A stretch of DNA of 64,000 nucleotides from Bog-793 sp963761425 (GTDB lineage Bacteria; Actinomycetota; Acidimicrobiia; Acidimicrobiales; Bog-793). A program made the translations under genes and the position numbers. The DNA lies in assembly GCA_963761425.1 (NCBI GenBank), contig CAVXGQ010000004.1, positions 372,001 through 436,000 of the forward strand, read 5' to 3'. A model generated the notes under the pieces. It was not told the DNA's origin. It ran no database searches and saw only the letters and a list, made by a program, of their open reading frames with translations. Of this stretch, positions 14,685-23,203 are shown piece after piece; position 1 is the first letter of the stretch; every line of letters starts with the position of its first letter.

Positions 14685-17150
14685 ATGGACGGTGACCGCT
14701 CCAGGCGGAAAGCCGAGGTTCGGCTGGGGATCAATCCCTACGGCTACTACGACGTCGACGCCCGGGAGTACGTGATCACCCGGCCGGACACACCGACGCC
14801 GTGGATGAACTACCTGGGACAGGGCCGTTACGGGGGGATCATCTCCAATACCGCCGGTGGCTTCTCGTTCGACCGCGACCCCCGCGACCGCCGGGTGAGC
14901 CGCTACCGCTACAACTCGCTCCCACCGGACCAGCCGGGCCGCTACGTCTACCTCCGACGTGAGGACACCGGGGAGTACTGGGGTGCGACCTGGCAGCCGG
15001 TGCGGGTGCCGCTCGAGCACTACGAGTGTCGTCATGGCGCGGGCTACACGAGGATCACGACCGAGCACGCCGGCGTGCGCGCCGAGGTCCTGTACTTCGT
15101 CCCTCCCACCCCGGACGATGACCCTTGCCCCGCCGAGCTGTGGGTCGTCCGCTTGGCCAACACCACCCGGCAGAGCCTCGTCGTCCGGGCCTTCAGCTAC
15201 GTCGAGTTCAGCTTCGTGTCTGCCTTCAACGACCTGCACAATCTCGACTGGGGGGGCCACATCGTGAGCTCGCACTACGACCCGTCCTGTCAAGCCGTCG
15301 TGACTGGCACCAAGTTCCTCGACACGAGGGAGTTCCTCGCTTCGGACCGGCCACCGGACGGCTTCGACTGTGACCGGGAGGCCTTTGTCGGACGCTTCCG
15401 CGGACTGGAGGAACCGGAGGTGGTGGAGCGCGGCAGGTCCCTCTTTAGCGCGTCGGCCCGCGGAAACAGCATCGGGTCGCTGAGTCACGAGATCCGCCTG
15501 GAATCCGGGGCCGAAGCGGGCATTGTCTACGTGCTGGGGGTCACCGACGCTCCCGACGGCATCGGCGCGGTCGTGGACCGCTACCGGGATCCCGCCGCGG
15601 TGAGGGACGCCTTCGAGGCGCTGCAGGCCGACTGGGAGGGATACCTCGGCAGCTTCAGCGCCGCGACCCCCGCCGCCGACGTCGACGCCACGGTCAACTA
15701 CCTGGCCCCGGTGCAGTGCCGCACCACCCTGTACTGGTCGCGCTTCGTTTCCGGCTACGAGACCGGGCTCGGACGGGGCATGGGCACCCGCGACACCGCC
15801 CAGGACACCTTCGGGGTGGTCCAGGCCGTCCCCGGCGAAGCCGCTTCTCGCCTCGCCCGGGGCTGGGGGATGCAGTTCGCCGACGGGCACGCCTGGCACC
15901 AGTACTTTCCCCTTGCCGACGAAGGCGGGCCCGGGCTCGCCGGTGAAAGGCCGAACCGGCCCCAGTGGTTTTGCGACGATCATCTCTGGCTGGTCATCGC
16001 CACGTGCAACTATCTGAAGGAAACCGGCGACTACGGCTTCCTGCAACGCCCGGTCCGCTACGTGGCGGAACCGGGGGGCGGGGGCGACCGGGCGGGTCCC
16101 GCGTCGGCGGTCGACGACACCATCTGGGGCCACATGATGGCCGCGGTCAACTTCACCCTCACCCACCGGGGTCCCCACGGCCTGCCGCGCTTGGGCTACG
16201 CCGACTGGGACGACACGCTGAACGCGGACCACGGGTCGGGTAGGTCCGAGAGCGTCTGGTGCGGCATGCAGTTCTGCCGGGCGGCGCTCGACCTCGCCGA
16301 GCTCGCGAGGCATCTCGAGCGGCCGGACGAAGCCGCGCGCTTCACGGCGCTGCATCGCGAGATGGCCCAAGCGATCAATGACTGCGCCTGGGACGGGGCC
16401 TGGTACGCCAGGTGTTTCGACGACGAGGGCAAACCGATCGGGGTGTCCGCCGAATCACGACATCGCATCAATCTGATCCCGCAGAGCTGGTGCGTAATCG
16501 GCGAGGTTGCGCCCCCCGAACGGGCCAGGCTGGCCATGGATTCGGCCCACAACCTGCTGGACACCCCCTATGGGCCGAGTCTGTTGTGGCCGCCCTACGA
16601 CGGCGATGACCCGCGGGTGAACGGGACGAGCACCTATCCACCGGGAGCGAAGGAGAACGGAGGCATCTTCTGCCATGCCGCCGCCTGGTCGGTGATCGCC
16701 GCCGCCCAGCTGGGCGACGGCGACCGGGCCTTCGAGTACTACCGCCAGCTCCTTCCTCTGGCCCGTCCCGACGTCGATCGTGCCGCGGTGGAGCCCTACG
16801 TCTATTGCCAGAACATCTGCGGGCCCGCGCATCCCCAATACGGCCTGGGCCGCAACTCTTGGCTCACCGGCGCGGCGGCATGGATGTACGTCGCCGCCGC
16901 CCAGTGGATCCTGGGGATCCGGCCGACCCATGACGGGCTGCGGGTGGCTCCCGCCATCCCTTCGGGGTGGCCGGGTTTCTCGGGCCGTCGTCGCTTCCGT
17001 GGCACCATCTACGACATCACGGTGAAACGCGAGGGGTCGGGAAACCGGGTTCGTCTGATCGTCGACGGCAAGCCCGTGCCGGGTGACGTGGTCGAGCTGC
17101 CGGCGCGGCCGAGGTCGCGTGTCGATGTCCAAGTCACCCTGGGCGGCTAG
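14685..17150 (+). CDS. GH94-family disaccharide phosphorylase (cellobiose phosphorylase type)
   Basis: These enzymes split beta-linked disaccharides with phosphate, giving a sugar 1-phosphate. The 821-residue length fits. The N-terminal beta-sandwich region has NPYGYYDVDAREYVITRPD and TPWMNYLGQGRYGGIISN, very like cellobiose phosphorylase. The catalytic (alpha/alpha)6 domain contains GYADWDDTLN with the candidate general acid Asp near residue 507, and SLLWPPYDG and PPGAKENGGIFCHA near the active site. The start ATG 14685 is preceded by a G-run ribosome binding site. The gene stands alone with no sugar transporter or glycosidase next to it, so the substrate (cellobiose, laminaribiose, chitobiose) cannot be told. 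Confidence 0.9.
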   Translation: MDGDRSRRKAEVRLGINPYGYYDVDAREYVITRPDTPTPWMNYLGQGRYGGIISNTAGGFSFDRDPRDRRVSRYRYNSLPPDQPGRYVYLRREDTGEYWGATWQPVRVPLEHYECRHGAGYTRITTEHAGVRAEVLYFVPPTPDDDPCPAELWVVRLANTTRQSLVVRAFSYVEFSFVSAFNDLHNLDWGGHIVSSHYDPSCQAVVTGTKFLDTREFLASDRPPDGFDCDREAFVGRFRGLEEPEVVERGRSLFSASARGNSIGSLSHEIRLESGAEAGIVYVLGVTDAPDGIGAVVDRYRDPAAVRDAFEALQADWEGYLGSFSAATPAADVDATVNYLAPVQCRTTLYWSRFVSGYETGLGRGMGTRDTAQDTFGVVQAVPGEAASRLARGWGMQFADGHAWHQYFPLADEGGPGLAGERPNRPQWFCDDHLWLVIATCNYLKETGDYGFLQRPVRYVAEPGGGGDRAGPASAVDDTIWGHMMAAVNFTLTHRGPHGLPRLGYADWDDTLNADHGSGRSESVWCGMQFCRAALDLAELARHLERPDEAARFTALHREMAQAINDCAWDGAWYARCFDDEGKPIGVSAESRHRINLIPQSWCVIGEVAPPERARLAMDSAHNLLDTPYGPSLLWPPYDGDDPRVNGTSTYPPGAKENGGIFCHAAAWSVIAAAQLGDGDRAFEYYRQLLPLARPDVDRAAVEPYVYCQNICGPAHPQYGLGRNSWLTGAAAWMYVAAAQWILGIRPTHDGLRVAPAIPSGWPGFSGRRRFRGTIYDITVKREGSGNRVRLIVDGKPVPGDVVELPARPRSRVDVQVTLGG

Positions 17151-17220
17151 GGCCCGAGGCCGAGGTTTCGTCGTGGCCGCCGCCGGTTCGGGGTGAGCTG
17201 AGATGTCCGGTCTCTAGGCC

Positions 17221-18393
17221 GTGAAGGTGTCCGACGAACCGATCGGTCTCGGAACGATCGCGCGGGAGTGGGGCCGTATCGGCTGTATCGGCTTCGGTGG
17301 TCCCCCGACGCACATCTCCTTGTTGCGCAAGCTCTGTGTCACCGAACGGGGTTGGATCTCGCCGACCGAGTTCGAGGACGGCATCGCCGCGACCAACCTG
17401 CTTCCGGGGCCGGCCTCCACCCAGCTGGCGATTCTGTGCGCCTGGCGGTTGCGGGGCTGGCGGGGCGCCATCGTCGGCGGGGTCTGTTTTATCGTGCCCG
17501 GGCTCGTCCTCATCCTGGCGTTGTCGGCGCTCTTCTTATCGCGCCACCCGCCGCACTGGGCGAAGGGAGCCGCCGCGGGGGCGGGGGCCGCCGTGGCCGC
17601 GGTGGCGCTGAACGCGGCGCTGGGCCTGGTGGCTTCGAGCCGGGCCAGGATCGGCTCGCGCCGCGCCGAGCAGGCCCGGTGGGTCCTGTACGCACTCGCC
17701 GGGGGTGCCGCCGCCGCGACCATCGGTCCATTTCTCGTCGTCGTGCTTCTGGCCTGCGGTCTCGCCGAGGTGGTCGTGCGGGAAGCGCGGTTCCGGCCGC
17801 CAACGGCGCTGCCGGGACTCGTCGCGTTCCCGGTTATCGCCGCGGTGGCCTCGATCGGGGGTATCGGCGCCGTGGTCTGGGAGGCTTTCAAGATCGGCGC
17901 CCTGTCCTACGGCGGGGGCTTCGTCATCGTGCCGCTGATGCAGACCGACGCGGTCCACACCTTCCACTGGATGACGAACGCCCAGTTCCTGAACGCGGTG
18001 GCCCTCGGCCAGATCACGCCGGGTCCCGTCGTCCAGACCATCGCCGTCGTCGGCTACGCCGCGGCCAGGCTGCGCGGGGGTCTCATCGCCGCGGCGGTCG
18101 CCTTCGCGCCGTCGTTCCTGTTCGTGCTGTTCGGAGGACCGCACTTCGGCCGGATGCGCACCAACCGCGGTGTCCAGGCTTTCCTCACCGGGGCCGGCCC
18201 GGCGGCGATCGGGGCCATCGCCGGCGCCTCGATTCCGCTCGGGCTGGCGCTGGCGCACCTCTGGCAGGTGGGGGTGCTCGCGGCAGCGCTGGTCTGGCTG
18301 ATCATCCTGCGTCGCAACGTGGTCGTGGGCCTGCTCGCCGCCGGCGCGATCGGGGTGGCACTGTCGTTCTCCGGGCTGCCGATCGGTTCCTGA
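17221..18393 (+). CDS. chrA: Chromate transporter (CHR family)
   Basis: This 390-residue membrane protein is made of two homologous CHR halves. The first has IGCIGFGGPPTHISLLR and NLLPGPASTQLAI; the second has GALSYGGGFVIVPLMQ and GQITPGPVVQTI. These are the conserved GFGGP, PGP and YGG motifs of ChrA chromate/sulfate antiporters. It has ten to twelve predicted membrane helices. The start is GTG 17221. No chrB-type regulator is adjacent; it lies 70 bases after the GH94 gene and 55 before an epimerase gene, apparently unrelated. Confidence 0.92.
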   Translation: MKVSDEPIGLGTIAREWGRIGCIGFGGPPTHISLLRKLCVTERGWISPTEFEDGIAATNLLPGPASTQLAILCAWRLRGWRGAIVGGVCFIVPGLVLILALSALFLSRHPPHWAKGAAAGAGAAVAAVALNAALGLVASSRARIGSRRAEQARWVLYALAGGAAAATIGPFLVVVLLACGLAEVVVREARFRPPTALPGLVAFPVIAAVASIGGIGAVVWEAFKIGALSYGGGFVIVPLMQTDAVHTFHWMTNAQFLNAVALGQITPGPVVQTIAVVGYAAARLRGGLIAAAVAFAPSFLFVLFGGPHFGRMRTNRGVQAFLTGAGPAAIGAIAGASIPLGLALAHLWQVGVLAAALVWLIILRRNVVVGLLAAGAIGVALSFSGLPIGS

Positions 18394-18448
18394 GCTCGGT
18401 GGTCGTCGGCGGGAGGACCGGCGCGCCGGACCGTGGTATCCCTGTAGC

Positions 18449-19465
18449 GTGACCGCGCCACGGGTTCTCTTCATCGGGGGCACCGGCATCATCAGTTCGG
18501 CGTGCGCGGCGCGCGCCATCGAGGTCGGCATCGACCTGTACGTGGTGAACCGGGGCCTGTCCCGCACCCGGCCGCTGCCGGACCAGGCGCACCTGCTGGT
18601 CGCCGACGCGCGTGACCCCGGGTCGATGCGACGAGTGCTCGGCGGTGACGAGTTCGACGCGGTGGTCGAGTTCGTCGCCTACACGCCGGATCAGGTTCGG
18701 GCCGACCTCCAGCTGTTCCGGGGACGCGTCGGCCAGTACGTCTTCATCAGCTCGGCCTCCGCCTACCAGACGCCTCCGGCCCGCCTGCCGATCGTGGAGT
18801 CCACCCCGTTGCGCAACCCCTACTGGGCCTACTCCCGGGACAAGATCGCCTGCGAGGAGGTCCTCGTGGCCGCCTATCGGGCGGAAGGCTTCCCGGCGAC
18901 CATCGTGCGGCCGTCTCACACCTACGACAGGACGTCGGTGCCGTTCCCCGGCGACTGGACCGTCGTCGACCGGATGCGCCGTGGCGTCCCGGTCGTCGTG
19001 CACGGCGACGGCACCTCGCTGTGGACCCTCACCCACCACGTCGACTTCGCCCGGGCCTTCGTGGCCCTACTCGGCGAAGAGAGGGCGATCGGTGACAGCT
19101 TCCACATCACCTCCGACGAGGTACTGACCTGGAACCAGATCGCGCGTCTGCTCGCTCGTGCCGCCGGGGTCGAGCCGAGGCTGGCGCACGTGCCGTCGGA
19201 GGTGATCGCCACGGTCGACCCGGAGTGGGGCGCCGGGCTCCTCGGCGACAAGGCGCACTCGATGGTGTTCGACAACCACAAGGTCAAGTCCTTGGTCCCC
19301 GGGTGGTCGGCGACGATCCCCTTCGCCGCCGGGGCCCGCGAGATCGTCGAATGGTTCGACGCCGATCCGGCGCGCCGGGTCATCGGCCGGGAGTTCGACG
19401 CGGCGTGCGACCGGCTGGTGGCCGCCTGGGGTGGTCGGGGGGTGGAGCCCCGGGGCTCGGGCTAG
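18449..19465 (+). CDS. NAD-dependent epimerase/dehydratase (extended SDR)
   Basis: This 338-residue Rossmann-fold protein begins VLFIGGTGIISSACA, an atypical GxxGxxG dinucleotide motif, and has the active-site pair YSRDK after an SSASAY serine segment. The C-terminal part includes HVDFARAFVALLG and a TFDN-like VFDNHKVKSL. It belongs to the SDR group near nucleotide-sugar epimerases and the chloroplast CSP41-like proteins. The substrate is unknown. Start GTG 18449. Its 3' end overlaps the convergent cyclophilin gene by four bases. Confidence 0.85.
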   Translation: MTAPRVLFIGGTGIISSACAARAIEVGIDLYVVNRGLSRTRPLPDQAHLLVADARDPGSMRRVLGGDEFDAVVEFVAYTPDQVRADLQLFRGRVGQYVFISSASAYQTPPARLPIVESTPLRNPYWAYSRDKIACEEVLVAAYRAEGFPATIVRPSHTYDRTSVPFPGDWTVVDRMRRGVPVVVHGDGTSLWTLTHHVDFARAFVALLGEERAIGDSFHITSDEVLTWNQIARLLARAAGVEPRLAHVPSEVIATVDPEWGAGLLGDKAHSMVFDNHKVKSLVPGWSATIPFAAGAREIVEWFDADPARRVIGREFDAACDRLVAAWGGRGVEPRGSG

Positions 19466-20019
19466 TCGTCCGACTCGGCGATCGTCACCGACTCGATGAG
19501 GACCGGCTCGCCCGGCGTCCCTGACGGGCTGCCGGTGGCGTCGATCGCGGCGAGCACCTCCAGGCCGGAGACCACCTTGCCGAACAGCGCGTAGTTCGGC
19601 GGCAGGGTGGTGCCCTGTTTCCCGGAGACGATGAAGAACTGGCTGCCGTTGGTGTTCGGCCCGGCGTTCGCCATCGCGAGCGAGCCGACCTCGTAGCGGC
19701 CCGGCTTCGGCAGCTCGTCGGCGAAGCGGTAGCCGGGGCCGCCGGTTCCCGTCCCGGTCGGGTCGCCGCCTTGGACGACGAAGTCGGGGATGATCCGGTG
19801 GAAGGCGATCCCGTCGAAGAAGTGGTAACGGGCGAGGAAGACGAAGCTGTTGACGGTCTGCGGTGCCCCCATCGGATCCAGGGCCAAGGCCATCGTCCCT
19901 TTCGAGGTGGCCATGGTCGCGGTGTAGCGCTTCGTCGGGTCGATGCACCTCGGCGGAGGACCGGTGAAGCGGACCTTCCTCGGGGCGGAGCCGTCTGTCG
20001 GGGGACACTCCTCGGTCAT
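19462..20019 (-). CDS. Cyclophilin-type peptidyl-prolyl isomerase, cytoplasmic
   Basis: This 185-residue cyclophilin speeds prolyl isomerisation during protein folding. The core shows FHRIIPDFVVQGGDPTG with the catalytic Arg, the MANAGPNTNGSQFFI substrate loop and ALFGKVVSGLEVL. There is no signal peptide; the first 30 residues are a loosely structured extension with one Cys. A second, membrane-anchored cyclophilin is encoded 25 bases upstream on the same strand, so the two form an operon. Confidence 0.92.
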   Translation of the reverse strand: MTEECPPTDGSAPRKVRFTGPPPRCIDPTKRYTATMATSKGTMALALDPMGAPQTVNSFVFLARYHFFDGIAFHRIIPDFVVQGGDPTGTGTGGPGYRFADELPKPGRYEVGSLAMANAGPNTNGSQFFIVSGKQGTTLPPNYALFGKVVSGLEVLAAIDATGSPSGTPGEPVLIESVTIAESDD

Positions 20020-20044
20020 CGCCGTCCTTTCGAGCTCGGGTCGG

Positions 20045-20839
20045 CTAACCAGCCACCTTGGTGATGGTGACCGAGATGAGGTGGTGGGTCACCTTGGGCG
20101 TGCCGGAAGCCGAGCCGTCCTTGGCGATCCGCTCCAGGACGGGCCGCCCCGACACGACCCGGCCGAGCCGGGTGAAGACCGGATCCCCGCCGATCGTCTC
20201 CACGGCTTTTCCCGGCAAAACGACGAAGAATTGGCTCCCGTTCTCGTAGAGAGTCTTATGGTTCTTGGTCTCCTCCCGGGGGGCGTAGAGCACGCTCCAG
20301 GCCGGATAGCACTTGAGGTGGGCGGCGCAGGCAGGCTTGGGAGGCTCGCTCAGCCAGAGGTATCCGGGTTCCCCGCTGTCCTTCCCGGTCGGAGAGCCGC
20401 CCTGGACGAGGTCGGCGGGAATCGCCCGCTGGAACTTTGTCCCGTCGAAGAAGCGGTACCGGGCGAGAAAGACGAAATTGTTCACCGCCTTGGGCGCGGC
20501 TGACGCCGGCATGGCCACGACGAACTGCCCCAGATCGGTCTTGAAGGTCGCGTCGTAGGTGGCCTCTTTCGAGATGCACATCGGGGGTGTCGTAGTGAAG
20601 TTCACATGGCGCGTCGCCGAGACGGACTTACCCTTGGGCAGGCAGGTCGGCGCGATCGCCGTGAACGCGGTGGACTTGGGGTGCTGGCTCAGCAAGGCGA
20701 TGACCCCGACGACGATGGCCACGACGACGACGCCCCCCGCCATCCGGCGCAGCCGCCGGCTCCGGCGCTTGTGCTTCTGGATCTGGGCGACCTTCACGGA
20801 ACGCATCGCGCGCTGGCGGGCGCGTTTATCGCTGGGCAC
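20045..20839 (-). CDS. Membrane-anchored cyclophilin-type peptidyl-prolyl isomerase
   Basis: This 264-residue protein has a strongly basic cytoplasmic start (residues 1-32, many Lys/Arg), one membrane helix (about 34-50, GGVVVVAIVVGVIALL) and an extracytoplasmic cyclophilin domain. The domain has FVFLARYRFFDGTKFQRAIP and NGSQFFVVLPGKAV; compared with canonical cyclophilins the catalytic FHRII reads FQRAI, and the Gly loop is shortened, so activity may be altered. Cys residues in PTCLP, MCIS, ACAAHLKC could form disulfides outside the cell. It is probably an extracellular folding helper. It is transcribed with the cytoplasmic paralogue. Confidence 0.88.
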   Translation of the reverse strand: MPSDKRARQRAMRSVKVAQIQKHKRRSRRLRRMAGGVVVVAIVVGVIALLSQHPKSTAFTAIAPTCLPKGKSVSATRHVNFTTTPPMCISKEATYDATFKTDLGQFVVAMPASAAPKAVNNFVFLARYRFFDGTKFQRAIPADLVQGGSPTGKDSGEPGYLWLSEPPKPACAAHLKCYPAWSVLYAPREETKNHKTLYENGSQFFVVLPGKAVETIGGDPVFTRLGRVVSGRPVLERIAKDGSASGTPKVTHHLISVTITKVAG

Positions 20840-20880
20840 GGCCAGCCAAGCTAGTCGCGACGGAGCACTAGGTTGTCTTC

Positions 20881-22096
20881 GTGGCCCTCATCGTCCAGAA
20901 GTTCGGTGGTACGTCGGTCGCCGACGCCGACCGGATCCGCGAGATCGCCAAGCACATCGCCTGGACGCGCCAGAACGGTGACGAGGTCGTCGTCGTCGTG
21001 TCGGCCATGGGCAAGACCACCGACGAGCTCATCCGGATGGCCGAGGACGTGAGTTCGGTGACCCCGGGACGCGAGCTGGACATGCTGCTGACGGCGGGCG
21101 AGCGCATCACGATGTCGCTGTTGTGCATGGCCCTCGCCGAGCTCGGTGTGGAGGCGGCTTCATTCACCGGCAGCCAGGCCGGAATCATCACGGACACGAC
21201 GCACACCAAGGCGAAGATCGTCGAGGTGCGCGCCACCCGGCTGTCGGAGGCGCTCGCCCGGGGAGTCGTGCCCGTCGTCGCCGGCTTCCAGGGGGTGTCG
21301 ACGACGCGGGACATCACCACTCTCGGCCGGGGCGGATCCGACACGACGGCGGTTGCCCTCGCCGCGGCCCTGGCTGCCGACCGATGCGAGATCTACACCG
21401 ACGTCTCTGGCGTATTCACCGCCGATCCGCGTGTCGTGCCGAGCGCGCGCCGGCTCCGTCAGGTCTCGTTCGAGGAAATGCTCGAGATTGCCTCGACCGG
21501 AGGCCGGGTCCTCGCGCTCCGGTCGGTCGAGTTCGCCCGCAACCATCACGTGCCGGTCCACGTCCGCTCCTCGTTCACCTGGGAGCCCGGGACGTGGGTC
21601 ACCGAGGAGGATCCATCTATGGAGCAGCCCATCGTCTCTGCCGTGACGAGCAACGTCTCGGAGGCGAAGGTGACGATCACCGCGGTACCCGACCGTCCTG
21701 GCGTCGCGGCGGTCGTCTTTCGCGCCCTGGCCGACAGCGCCGTCAATGTCGACATGATCGTGCAGAACACCTCCCGGGAAGGGCTGACCGACATCTCCTT
21801 CACCGTCGGGCGAGCCGAGCTCGGCCGCGGCGCGTGCGGTCGCCGAGGCGCTGGCGACAGAGATCGGAGCGCGCGAGGTATTCGTCGACGAAGGCATCGC
21901 CCAGGTCTCCATCGTCGGCGCGGGGATGAAGACCCATCCCGGCGTGACGGCGATGATGTTCGAGACTCTCGCCAAGGAGAACATCAACATCGAGATGATC
22001 TCGACCTCGCCGATCCGCATCTCGTGCGTAGTGAGGTCGACCTCGGTCGACGACGCGGTGCGTGCACTTCACGAGGCCTTCGGCCTGGCAGGCTGA
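20881..22096 (+). CDS. lysC: Aspartate kinase, with an apparent single-base frameshift
   Basis: It catalyses the first step of the aspartate family pathway (Lys, Thr, Met, diaminopimelate). The kinase domain begins VALIVQKFGGTSVADADR and includes VSAMGKTTDEL, LTAGERI and GRGGSDTTAVALAAAL; a first ACT domain follows (VTITAVPDRPGVAAVVF). At about 21820-21824 the frame breaks. In the original frame the protein turns into Arg-rich nonsense, while frame +2 from 21824 continues AVAEALATEIGAREVF, then VSIVGAGMKTHPGVTA and ends HEAFGLAG at TGA 22094. One extra base in CTCGGCC explains it. Because the enzyme is normally essential, a sequencing or assembly error is the simplest reading. asd follows on the same strand. 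Confidence 0.85.
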
Positions 22097-22140
22097 AACC
22101 GATAGGGCCACGCCAGCGTGCCCTCGCTAATCTGGGTTTC

Positions 22141-23203
22141 GTGCGCGTCGGGATCTTCGGGGCCACCGGCCAAGTGGGAGGCGTCATGCGACGTCTCGCG
22201 GACGAGCGGCGTTTTCCCGTCGACGAGATGCGCTACTTTGCGTCGCACCGCTCGGCGGGTTCGACGCTTCCGTGGCGCGGTTCGCAGGTCGTCGTCGAGG
22301 ACGCCGACGGGGCGGATTTCTCTGGCCTTGAGATCGCGCTGTTCTCGTGCGGCAAGACCACCTCGCTGTGGCTCGCCCCGCGGGTTGCGGCCGCCGGGGC
22401 GATCGTCATCGACAACTCCTCGGCCTGGCGGATGGACCCCGAGGTGCCGCTGGTGGTGTCGGAGGTGAACCCGGAAGCTCTGGCGTCGGTTCCCAAGGGG
22501 ATCGTCGCCAACCCGAACTGCACGACGATGGTCGCCATGCCGGTGCTGAAGCCGCTGGACGTCGCGGCCCGGCTGCGGCGGGTGGTGGCCGCGACCTACC
22601 AGGCCGTCTCGGGTGCGGGCCTCGCCGGTGTCGCCGAGCTCGACGAGCAGGTCCGCGGGGTGGCTGACCGGGCCCGAGAGCTCACCTTTGACGGCGGCGC
22701 GGTGACATTTCCCGCGCCCGTGAAGTTCGCCGCGCCGGTCGCGTTCAACGTCCTGCCGTTGGCGGGAAGCCTCGTCGACGACGGCTCCGCGGAGACCGAC
22801 GAGGAGCAGAAGTTCCGCGACGAGAGCCGAAAGATCCTGGACCGGCCGGATCTCGGCGTGGTCTGCTCGTGCGTGCGGGTTCCGGTTTTCACGGGGCACT
22901 CGCTGGCGCTGGCGCTGGAGTTTTCACGGCCCTTGACTCCCGACCGGGCGCGGGAGATCCTCGCCGGATCGCCGGGTGTCGTCCTCGCCGACGTGCCGAC
23001 CCCGTTGGGGGCCGCGGGACACGATCCCAGTTATGTCGGGAGGATCCGACGCGATGCGACCGTCGAGAACGGTCTGGTGCTGTTCGTCTCGGGCGACAAC
23101 CTGAGAAAGGGGGCCGCCCTCAACGCGGTCCAGATCGCCGAGATCCTGGCCGGCCGACGCGGCAGACTCGGGCGCCCAGATCACCGGGGCCGGGGTTCAG
23201 TAG
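22141..23203 (+). CDS. asd: Aspartate-semialdehyde dehydrogenase, lacking a stop at the expected place
   Basis: It reduces aspartyl phosphate to aspartate semialdehyde. The NADP-binding start is VRVGIFGATGQVGGVM at GTG 22141; the catalytic Cys is in VANPNCTTMV and the substrate Arg/His region is around VFTGHSLALALEFSRP. Family similarity ends at KGAALNAVQIAEIL near 23148. No in-frame stop follows until 24030, which would run 833 bp antisense through proS. A one-base change near 23150-23160 would instead end the protein at TAG 23201-23203, giving about 355 residues, the usual length, so I give that end. The gene follows lysC by 44 bases. Confidence 0.85.
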
